Assembly: GCA_964586315.1 (NCBI GenBank)
Contig: CAZPHE010000094.1
Span: 1-7,350, forward strand
Direction: 5' to 3'
Length of the DNA: 7,350 nucleotides
Source: CAZEER01 sp964586315
Lineage (GTDB): Bacteria; Fidelibacterota; Marinisomatia; Marinisomatales; UBA1611
Below are positions 1-6,941 of the stretch, piece after piece; position 1 is the first letter of the stretch; each line of letters opens with the position of its first letter. The translations under genes were made by a program, and so were the position numbers. The notes below the pieces were generated by a model. It had not been told where the DNA came from, did no database searches, and worked only from the letters and a program-made list of their open reading frames with translations.

Positions 1-191
1 AAATGAGTATTCAATCGGCTCATTTTCGTCGTGATATGAATTATGTTTGGGTATAGGAGGGAGTTAGATGGGCCTCATAACCTGATTAGAGCTTTATTGA
101 TTCTAAGCAGTTTTTTAGTTTGTGTGATGATGGGTATTCTTAACATTATTCAATAATTTCAACAGAAAAGTAAAAAAAATAATGTCATATA
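1..191. other. AT-rich intergenic region downstream of the operon
   Basis: No convincing gene on either strand. The short plus-strand frame at 3-56 is only 17 codons, and the ATG at 68, despite an upstream GGAGGGAG, reaches a stop after five codons. The region contains the T-tract described above and a 9-base inverted repeat with its left arm at 149-157. The neighbouring gene to the left is outside the window, and its orientation cannot be judged. Confidence 0.6.
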
Positions 192-196
192 TTATT
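172..196 (-). terminator. Possible weak intrinsic terminator at the operon end
   Basis: On the minus strand the end of the GH63-like gene gives AATAAT, a 7-base loop (ATATGAC), ATTATT and then six more T. The stem is 6 base pairs, all A-U, and overlaps the TAA stop codon (194-192). The position and T-run suit a terminator, but the lack of any G-C pair makes the hairpin weak, so this is tentative. Confidence 0.3.
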
Positions 197-2093
197 GAAC
201 TATCCTTGCCTCCGGTTTTGGTAAATATCCATTTTCAATAAATGCCATTATACCGAACAATGCACCCCAAGAATGAAATCGATCAGATGATAATCGTTTA
301 TCATCTCCAGTGCCTGAGATAGCGGAATAATTTTCACTCACATACCCTTTTCGTTTCCATTCTGTCATAATGAGTTTTAATGATTTATCTGAAAGTTCTG
401 TGGCTGCATTGGTGAATCCTGCTTCTCTCAAACTTAAATATGTAAGGTAATTCAATGGCGGCCAAATAGCACCTTTCCAATATTTTTGACGTGGAAAGGT
501 TGGATCATTTCGCGTGGTAGATGGCAACATCCATTCACCAAAAAATTCTTCAGGATTGTAAAAGTGTTCCAAAATTTTTTCTTGTTGTTTATTAGATCCA
601 ATTCCAGCAAGCAATGGATAAAACATGGTTGGTGACACTCGAGTAGATAATGAATCCACATCGGTGCGATAATTCAGATAACCGCCAAAGGATTCACTCC
701 ATACATTTTCCATATTTATAGAATAATACTTAGCACGTTGTTCCAATTCTAACTGTTCAGTTTTCCGATCCAATATATCAGCCATTGCAGCCAACACATT
801 ACAATCTGCTATGTATAAACTTGTAAGTCCAACATCTTGAAGCTCCAAGGTATGTTTGTTTTTATTGAATGGTACATCGATATACATGGGAGAATCATCC
901 ATTCCGGATTCGTACCCCGCAGCAGTTTTTGTTTCAAAGACAGGTTCGTTAAAAGGATTCTTTGCCGGCGAAGAACCATAGCTCAAAAGCCCTTGATTAT
1001 TTCTTGCACGATGCCACCAACGATTCCAACCCAATAAATCATCAAAGGTGGCCTCTAAAAACCAATTTTTAGGATATGTTTTATAAATCTCTTTTACCAT
1101 GATGCTTCCAACGGGCGGTTGAGACCGATCAAAGGATTTACTTCCATTTCCACGATTATCATTAGGAATAAATCCCTGTTCAGTTTTTCCTCGGAGATGT
1201 TCTATCACATTAGCAAAAGCAAGATCGCTAGATGCTAATCCTGTCATGTAAGCTAAGAAAAAGTTGTCCCAACCAAAAGTGCAAAACCCACCATATTCTT
1301 CATTCCATAATCGACCAACAGTAGAAATAACGCGTTTATATTTGGGTTCATAAATCAAATTCCATGCGATACCCGCTTGTACAGCGATAAAAGCTTCTGA
1401 CAAATTATCGAATTTATCCGCTTCTTTCTGAAGTTTATTTTTTTGTTTTGTTATAGCCAATTTGATTTCTGATAGTGACCTTTTATATCCTGTTGAAATA
1501 CCAATTTCTCCATCCAACCAAACAGCTAAGTAGGGCGTTTTTACATCAAGATAAGGATCATTCTCCACCAGTTTAGATGTTGTGAAAACTTTAATTGTTT
1601 TCCCGGGGCAGACTGCTTTTAAAGTATCTTTTTTTCTGGATAAATGTCCTTGCCGATTCCATAACATCCCTGATTCAATAATGACTTTAATTCGATCTTT
1701 TGGAATGGATTTAGGTGAAACCAACATGACCAAATTTTCTCCAATATGGGCGGACTCAATAGAGGCATCCAATCCTTCCCACTGAATCTCTAATTGTGTG
1801 TAACTACCATCATACGCATGGGGCCCTGGACGGATGTTTTCTGTATTTTCTCCACGGCGGTCAATAAGTGCATTGGTTAAATATTGTTCTTCTAAAAAAT
1901 AATGTTGTTTAAATGCTAGATTAATGGCGAATCCTTGTGGGAGCAAAACTTGCTGGAGTACACTGGAGGTATTCCACGTATTCCACCCTCGTTGAAGATT
2001 TTCTTGGATACGATGATATTCAATGTATTGATTGCCAGTCTGCTGAGCACTTGTAATTGCGATACATAGTGATAAATACAGTACTTTTTTCAT
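192..2093 (-). CDS. Secreted GH63/MGH1-like glycoside hydrolase (probable alpha-glucosidase type)
   Basis: A 633-residue enzyme with a typical signal peptide: KK at 2-3, a hydrophobic core of about 4-13, and likely cleavage after ITSA (residue 16), before QQTG. It should be periplasmic or secreted. Residues about 30-210 form a beta-rich N-terminal domain. About 225-625 is an (alpha/alpha)6 barrel of the GH63 / MGH1-like kind. Barrel motifs: FGWDNFFLAYM (273-283), ESGMDDSPM (395-403), KYWKGAIWPPLNYL (537-550), SENYS (586-590) and RFHSWGALFG (605-614). By comparison with E. coli YgjK and mannosyl-oligosaccharide glucosidase, D399 is the likely general acid and E587 the likely base of an inverting enzyme. 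Known relatives act on alpha-glucosides (including alpha-1,2 links in glucosidase I), mannosylglycerate or glucosylglycerate, so the exact substrate is unknown. GH37 trehalase is a more distant possibility. It is the last gene of the run, 12 bases after the symporter stop. The start has only a weak upstream purine stretch, but the signal peptide fixes it. Confidence 0.88.
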   Translation of the reverse strand: MKKVLYLSLCIAITSAQQTGNQYIEYHRIQENLQRGWNTWNTSSVLQQVLLPQGFAINLAFKQHYFLEEQYLTNALIDRRGENTENIRPGPHAYDGSYTQLEIQWEGLDASIESAHIGENLVMLVSPKSIPKDRIKVIIESGMLWNRQGHLSRKKDTLKAVCPGKTIKVFTTSKLVENDPYLDVKTPYLAVWLDGEIGISTGYKRSLSEIKLAITKQKNKLQKEADKFDNLSEAFIAVQAGIAWNLIYEPKYKRVISTVGRLWNEEYGGFCTFGWDNFFLAYMTGLASSDLAFANVIEHLRGKTEQGFIPNDNRGNGSKSFDRSQPPVGSIMVKEIYKTYPKNWFLEATFDDLLGWNRWWHRARNNQGLLSYGSSPAKNPFNEPVFETKTAAGYESGMDDSPMYIDVPFNKNKHTLELQDVGLTSLYIADCNVLAAMADILDRKTEQLELEQRAKYYSINMENVWSESFGGYLNYRTDVDSLSTRVSPTMFYPLLAGIGSNKQQEKILEHFYNPEEFFGEWMLPSTTRNDPTFPRQKYWKGAIWPPLNYLTYLSLREAGFTNAATELSDKSLKLIMTEWKRKGYVSENYSAISGTGDDKRLSSDRFHSWGALFGIMAFIENGYLPKPEARIVQ

Positions 2094-2105
2094 CTTAGTT
2101 AAAAT

Positions 2106-3734
2106 CTATGTAGATGCCCAAGTTAATGAGAGATAAATAAAAACTGTTATTCCTATAATTGCATAGGAAACAATTTTTGATTTTGACCAAGGTGTCATAT
2201 CCACTGGGGTAGAATCACGCTCATCGCTGATGGCGATATCTTCAGTTGTTTTTGGTTTCATTTTCCCAATCAATAACATGACACCCACGGAAGCAATAAA
2301 ACTAATAAAATATCCATGGAGCCAATGGAGATTACCATTTTCATTGGCAAAAAATGTGGGAACATCTTGAATATTTACAAATGTGAAAAATGCATAGAAA
2401 ACCATACCAACAATTATTCCGATTTTTGCCGCTATGGCCGGGACATGTTTGGTCCCAATTCCCAATATAAAAATTCCAATAATAGGAACACTGTACAATC
2501 CATTCACTTTTTGGAGATATTCAAAAATGGACTGCATTTGTGCAAGCATTGGAGCAATCATAACAGAAGCTACGGCCAACCCAACACCAAACTTTTTACC
2601 TACGGAAACAATTTCTTCGCCGCTGGCTTTTGTATTCATGTATCCTTTATAAAATTGGAGAGAAAACAAGGTGGAAGCACTATTCAATGCACTGTTGAAT
2701 GAGCTAAGAATGGAGCCCATCAACACAGCAGCAAATAATCCTAAGGACCAATCAGGAAGCACGTACCGAACAATTGCACCATATACTTGGTCTTGTTTTT
2801 CTATTAATAAATCAGGCATGTGAAGAGCAATAATCCCAGGCAAACAAAGCATCAATGGACCAACTAATTTCATCGCCGAAGCGAAGAGAATACCCTTCTG
2901 ACCTTCTGCCAAACTTTTTGCCGCAATGGCTCGTTGTACAATTACCTGATTTGTTGACCAATAGAATACTTGAATAAACATCATTCCGGTAAATAAAGTT
3001 GGCCACGGAACGGACACAACTTTTCCATCTATATTGGTTTGGGTCATAACAGCTAAATAATCCGGATTTGTTTTAAACAAAGTTGAAATGCCAATAAAGA
3101 AAGATCCATCGCCCAATGCAATTAAGGCTAAAATTGGGATAGCCAATCCGCCAATCAATAGGCCTATACCATTTAATGTGTCAGATACAGCCACAGATTT
3201 CAACCCTCCAAATATTGCGTATGAACTCCCCAATGTACCAATAGTCGCTACAACAACCCATAGAGGAAAATTCAAATTAAACATTCCGATTAGTGCTAGG
3301 GATCCAGTGTAAAGAACCACAGGAAGTAGAACAGTTACATATCCAAACAAAAATAGTCCGGATACCATGGATCGAGTGGTTTTATCAAATCGTTTTTCTA
3401 AAAATGCAGGTGTGGTTGTGAATCCACTAGCGAGATACTTGGGAAGAAAAATCAGAGCAGTAGCAATCATAGCAAAAGCTGCCAATGCTTCCCAGGCAAT
3501 GCCCACTAATGCTTTATCACCGAATACAGCACCATTTAGCCCAACCAGTTGTTCTGTAGATAAATTGGTCAGAAGAAGTGACCCTGCTACAATGGGCCAT
3601 GTCAAAGCACGTCCACCGGTGAAATATTCTTCTGTAGCATTTTGGGATTTTTTCATTCTATGGACTATTTTAAATGTAAAAATTGCCACAGCGCCTGTGG
3701 CCAAAATAAAAGAAAGTATAGAAATGGTATTCAT
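2106..3734 (-). CDS. Sodium:solute symporter (SSS/SLC5 family), vSGLT-like sugar transporter
   Basis: An inner-membrane protein of 542 residues that should couple sodium entry to solute uptake. The sequence is hydrophobic with about 14 membrane segments, from about 4-24 to a final one at about 521-538. It follows Vibrio vSGLT closely: EEYFTGGRALTWP (35-47) after the first helix, NLSTEQLVG (57-65), the FYWSTNQVIVQRAIAAKS stretch (257-274) followed by EGQKG, and LSSFNSALNSAS (343-354). The equivalents of vSGLT sugar-site residues N64, Q69, E88, Y263, W264 and Q428 appear to be N57, Q62, E82, Y258, W259 and Q408; vSGLT N260 seems replaced by Q255. The Na2-site serines correspond to S344 and S345. 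These matches favour a hexose such as galactose or glucose, in keeping with the glycosidase genes on either side, but SSS specificity is hard to read from sequence and other solutes are possible. It lies 3 bases after the beta-galactosidase stop and 12 before the GH63-like start. Confidence 0.93.
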   Translation of the reverse strand: MNTISILSFILATGAVAIFTFKIVHRMKKSQNATEEYFTGGRALTWPIVAGSLLLTNLSTEQLVGLNGAVFGDKALVGIAWEALAAFAMIATALIFLPKYLASGFTTTPAFLEKRFDKTTRSMVSGLFLFGYVTVLLPVVLYTGSLALIGMFNLNFPLWVVVATIGTLGSSYAIFGGLKSVAVSDTLNGIGLLIGGLAIPILALIALGDGSFFIGISTLFKTNPDYLAVMTQTNIDGKVVSVPWPTLFTGMMFIQVFYWSTNQVIVQRAIAAKSLAEGQKGILFASAMKLVGPLMLCLPGIIALHMPDLLIEKQDQVYGAIVRYVLPDWSLGLFAAVLMGSILSSFNSALNSASTLFSLQFYKGYMNTKASGEEIVSVGKKFGVGLAVASVMIAPMLAQMQSIFEYLQKVNGLYSVPIIGIFILGIGTKHVPAIAAKIGIIVGMVFYAFFTFVNIQDVPTFFANENGNLHWLHGYFISFIASVGVMLLIGKMKPKTTEDIAISDERDSTPVDMTPWSKSKIVSYAIIGITVFIYLSLTWAST

Positions 3735-3737
3735 GAT

Positions 3738-6700
3738 TTAATTTTGCTCCCTATAAAGATTTGATAAATCTACTCCTGCCTTGAACGGAACCAATTTAAA
3801 TGTATAGGAATATAATTTTGGAAAAAGTGTGTATTTATCGTGTGGCTTGGCACCCCAACTATTATCACCACCCACACCCATATGTGCACAATCAATATGC
3901 AAGTACAANNNNNNNNNNATTTGTTTATAATCAATGAGCCAATCCACTTGGTCTTTTGGTTGAATATCTAATTTCCCATGCTTTTGACCGAACTGTACAT
4001 GATCCAAATCTGCATAAGGATATTGATGGACACTTCCATCAAATGTGGGACTCCCAACTGCCATAAGGCCAACGATTCCATTTGATACAGCCATCCACCG
4101 AACGTCAGTTTTATTGCCTGTTTCTTGCGGACGAACATAAGGAAATGTTTGGGCCCAAACCGATCCTGAATAATGATCAATTGCAGCAGATGTTTTTCGA
4201 TCCCAATAGGATTCATGCGGTCCGCGACCAAACCATTCCACATTCGAAAAATCACCTGGGAGTGACAATATTAAACCAAATCGAGGGATTTCAGGATTGT
4301 CTGGATTTGTTTTTTTGATCTCATGGTGGATATTTATTTCACCTCGACTATTTACTACATATTCTGTAATCAATAGAGTCTGTGATATGTCGTGTTCGGA
4401 ATGAATTTGAATAACTGCATTTTTATTTCTCATAGAACCTTGAAAAAATTTCACATTCAGTTCATCGCCAGCATTTCGCCAAATGGCAGTTCTTTTCTGC
4501 ATTTGATTTCCCAAATCATTATCGTTAGGTGCACGCCAAAAATTGGATTTAATGCTGCTTTTAAGAAGGTCATCACCTTCATAGATAAATTTGTGCAGTT
4601 GGCCTGTTTTTTTACTGAAATGAAAATTGAAGTTTTCACCAATGACTTCAATCTCCCCATCTATTTTCAGTAGTTTTAATTTCTGTGTTGGTAATTCAGG
4701 TTGGGTTGAGTTTGGCGTTTTGATATCCAATTTAAATTGTTCCCAAGCCACTAAGTGATCTTTAGGAACCATGACCGATCTAGAATTTGTATGGGCTGTG
4801 ATAGTAAGAAAATATTCAGATCCAGATTTGGGGATTATTGAATAATGATTTAAATTGAAAATTTCAGTTTCTCCCGGTTGCAGTTTTAATGTACCTAAAT
4901 CTCCGCTAAGAATCTCTTTACCATTCTCTTCTACAACCCACGAAAAATTCAAATGATTTAATCCTATAAAGTCATATTTATTTTTGATCTCTATTTTGGT
5001 TTGAGATGATCTATTGGACCTATCTTTAAAATGGATAGGTTGATACACCTTTTTGACTTCATGAATATGTGGATTTAAAGATCGGTCCGCTGCAATTAAT
5101 CCATTGGCACAAAAGTTAGAATCATTGGCAGAATATTCATTTCCGAAATCACCACCATATGCCCAATAATCAGTTCCATCTTCATTCGTTTTTAAAATGG
5201 TTTGGTCCACCCAATCCCAAATAAATCCACCTTGAAGTGCATCATATTTTTCGAAGATATCCCAATAATCCTGAAGATTCCCAACACTGTTCCCCATAGC
5301 ATGAGCATATTCGCAAAGGATGAGCGGTTTATTATGTTCATTTTTTTCCGCATAATCAGAAATGAATTCAAGATTTTTATACATAGGGAATACCACATCC
5401 GTATGACGATTATACCAAGCCGGTTGGTATGATACAGGGCGAGAACGATCTCGAAATTTTATCCAATCATAGAGTTTAACAAAATTATCTCCATCACCTG
5501 CTTCGTTGCCCATTGACCACATAATAATACATGGTTGATTTTTATCTCGTTCCACCATTCGTTTTCCACGGTCGATCCATTGTGCTGTCCAGTTTGTGTC
5601 ATTAGAAATGAAGCCATAACTCTTTTCATGAAATCGCATACCGTGGGCTTCAATATTGGCTTCATCTATCACGTATAATCCATATTCATTGCAAAGTTCA
5701 TACCATCGTTCCTGATTTGGATAATGAGCAGTTCGTATAGCATTGATATTATGTTGCTTCATGAGTTGTATATCATGGATCATCGATTCTTCTGTAATGG
5801 ATCGCCCCAATACCGGATCCCATTCATGGCGGTTTACACCGCGAAACATTACTGCTTTTCCATTCACTAAAAGTTGTCTATTTACTACTTCAATACGTTT
5901 AAATCCAACTTTTTGTATGAAAGATTCCACCATATTTCCTTGGGAGTCTGTGAGCGATATTTGGAGATCATATAAAGTTGGAGATTCTGCAGACCATGGT
6001 TTCACTTTAAGGTTTTCTGCTTTAAAAACCACAGGATTGGATGAGTCTATAGGAATCGCATAATCTTCTTTATATAATACAGATTTTCCACTTAAAACAG
6101 CCTCTAAGTTATATTTTCCTGTAAAACGCTCCTGATTAAAGAGTTCCACCTTCAAGGACAGATTCCCTGTTTTGTTATTAGTATTAAGGTCTGCATAAAC
6201 GAAGAAATCAGAAATTCGTGCTTTTGGAGCAGCATAGAGATATACATCCCGCTCTAATCCACTGACTCGCCATGTATCTTGTCCTTCCAAATAAGAACCA
6301 TCGGAGAATCGGAAAACTTGAACTGCGACTTTATTCTTTCCCTTAAAAACTTTGTTGGTGATATTGAATTCTGCAGGCGTTTTGGATCCCTGGCTGTATC
6401 CGATAAATTCTCCATTTAACCAAAAATAAAAAGCAGATCGTACGCCACAAAAACGAATAAATATATCTCTATTTTCCCAAGAGTTTTTCAATTCAAACAT
6501 TTTTACATAGGAGCCCACAGCATTATAATCATGTGGCACATTGGGAGGGTCCGGCTTGAAAGGGTATTCTTCATCTAAATAAATTGGAACTGAATAACCC
6601 TGCATTTCCCAATGGCCGGGGACAATAATCTCATCCCAACTTTTTACAGAATAATTTGTTTTTTGAAATCCCTCTGGTCTTTTATCAGGATTAGATGCAA

Positions 6701-6941
6701 AATTGAAATTCCATTTCCCATTCAGAGATTGAAAATATTTTGATTGTGTCAAATCATTACTAACTGCTAAATCCTTAGACTCAAAGGGGAAAAAGTGAGC
6801 TCGAGATTCTTCCCGGTTTACCTTAAAAATGGTTGGATCTTCCCAATATTTTTCTATGGATGGTTTGTTTAAATCATTCAATGTAATTATAACAACAATA
6901 AACAGGAGAAAAATTCCCCCAGCAATAATTGACTTATTCAT
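3738..6941 (-). CDS. lacZ: Membrane-anchored GH2 beta-galactosidase (LacZ family)
   Basis: Hydrolyses terminal beta-D-galactosides with retention of configuration. The product is about 1067 residues, close to E. coli LacZ (1024). Order: a hydrophobic segment at about 4-21 that looks like an uncleaved signal anchor; jelly-roll sugar-binding domain about 60-235; Ig-like domain about 240-345; TIM barrel about 347-640; linker Ig-like domain about 645-740; beta-galactosidase small-chain domain about 770-1055. Catalytic residues are intact: acid/base E480 in WSMGNEAG and nucleophile E544 in ILCEYAHAMGNS. Also present are RGVNRHEWDP (367-376), DEANIEAHGM (426-435, with metal ligands E431 and H433), H547, W575 in GGFIWDWVDQ and W1029 in MGVGGDNSW. 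Two E. coli substrate or sodium-site positions differ (D201 to G185, N102 to D123). A 10-base N run falls in codons 1008-1011, and the true protein may be about 13 residues shorter. The start is clear, as there is no other early Met. It sits between the aminotransferase (overlap) and the symporter (3-base gap). The family is firm; the natural substrate could be another beta-galactoside. Confidence 0.95.
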   Translation of the reverse strand: MNKSIIAGGIFLLFIVVIITLNDLNKPSIEKYWEDPTIFKVNREESRAHFFPFESKDLAVSNDLTQSKYFQSLNGKWNFNFASNPDKRPEGFQKTNYSVKSWDEIIVPGHWEMQGYSVPIYLDEEYPFKPDPPNVPHDYNAVGSYVKMFELKNSWENRDIFIRFCGVRSAFYFWLNGEFIGYSQGSKTPAEFNITNKVFKGKNKVAVQVFRFSDGSYLEGQDTWRVSGLERDVYLYAAPKARISDFFVYADLNTNNKTGNLSLKVELFNQERFTGKYNLEAVLSGKSVLYKEDYAIPIDSSNPVVFKAENLKVKPWSAESPTLYDLQISLTDSQGNMVESFIQKVGFKRIEVVNRQLLVNGKAVMFRGVNRHEWDPVLGRSITEESMIHDIQLMKQHNINAIRTAHYPNQERWYELCNEYGLYVIDEANIEAHGMRFHEKSYGFISNDTNWTAQWIDRGKRMVERDKNQPCIIMWSMGNEAGDGDNFVKLYDWIKFRDRSRPVSYQPAWYNRHTDVVFPMYKNLEFISDYAEKNEHNKPLILCEYAHAMGNSVGNLQDYWDIFEKYDALQGGFIWDWVDQTILKTNEDGTDYWAYGGDFGNEYSANDSNFCANGLIAADRSLNPHIHEVKKVYQPIHFKDRSNRSSQTKIEIKNKYDFIGLNHLNFSWVVEENGKEILSGDLGTLKLQPGETEIFNLNHYSIIPKSGSEYFLTITAHTNSRSVMVPKDHLVAWEQFKLDIKTPNSTQPELPTQKLKLLKIDGEIEVIGENFNFHFSKKTGQLHKFIYEGDDLLKSSIKSNFWRAPNDNDLGNQMQKRTAIWRNAGDELNVKFFQGSMRNKNAVIQIHSEHDISQTLLITEYVVNSRGEINIHHEIKKTNPDNPEIPRFGLILSLPGDFSNVEWFGRGPHESYWDRKTSAAIDHYSGSVWAQTFPYVRPQETGNKTDVRWMAVSNGIVGLMAVGSPTFDGSVHQYPYADLDHVQFGQKHGKLDIQPKDQVDWLIDYKQXXXXLYLHIDCAHMGVGGDNSWGAKPHDKYTLFPKLYSYTFKLVPFKAGVDLSNLYREQN
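3747..3752 (-). promoter_or_regulatory. Shine-Dalgarno-like site for the symporter gene
   Basis: On the minus strand AGGGAG lies about 12 bases before the symporter ATG (3734-3732), inside the last codons of the beta-galactosidase gene. The spacing is a little long, but it is the best purine-rich site before any start in this window and it supports Met1 as the start. Confidence 0.5.
3909..3918. other. Assembly gap (10 N) inside the beta-galactosidase gene
   Basis: Ten N bases interrupt the region coding for the C-terminal small-chain domain, giving four unknown residues (1008-1011). The reading frame is the same on both sides. A round gap of ten suggests a scaffolding placeholder rather than a measured length. 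The flanking 29-base segments resemble each other, so the gap may hide a failed overlap (see findings). Confidence 0.97.
6938..6941 (-). promoter_or_regulatory. ATGA stop/start overlap (translational coupling)
   Basis: On the minus strand the beta-galactosidase ATG (6941-6939) shares two bases with the aminotransferase TGA (6940-6938). The bases just upstream (ATAATAGATAA) contain no purine-rich Shine-Dalgarno sequence. Initiation here probably depends on ribosomes finishing the aminotransferase, although Bacteroidota-type bacteria often lack such sites anyway. The overlap supports co-transcription of the two genes. Confidence 0.7.

Noticed and set aside
3..56. Plus-strand 17-codon frame, MSIQSAHFRRDMNYVWV
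   Set aside because: Too short, at the window edge, and no recognisable motif. It might be the tail of a gene from the left, but other frames are equally plausible.
57..85. Plus-strand GGAGGGAG followed by an ATG at 68, looking like a gene start
   Set aside because: The frame stops after five codons (MGLIT). Without a continuation or a recognisable leader-peptide context, the match to a ribosome-binding site is probably chance.
2055..2093. Lipoprotein signal in the GH63-like enzyme (Cys10 after LSL)
   Set aside because: LSLC is a poor lipobox (Leu at -1) and the cysteine comes too early. Cleavage at ITSA/QQ is a better fit.
4392..4673. Plus-strand open frame of 93 codons opposite the beta-galactosidase gene
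   Set aside because: It lies wholly inside the well-supported GH2 gene, shows no family motifs and has low-complexity composition expected of an antisense shadow. The same holds for the other plus-strand frames in the window.
3738..6941. Frameshift or pseudogene in the beta-galactosidase because of the N run
   Set aside because: The frame is the same on both sides and all catalytic motifs are intact. An assembly gap explains the irregularity better than gene decay.
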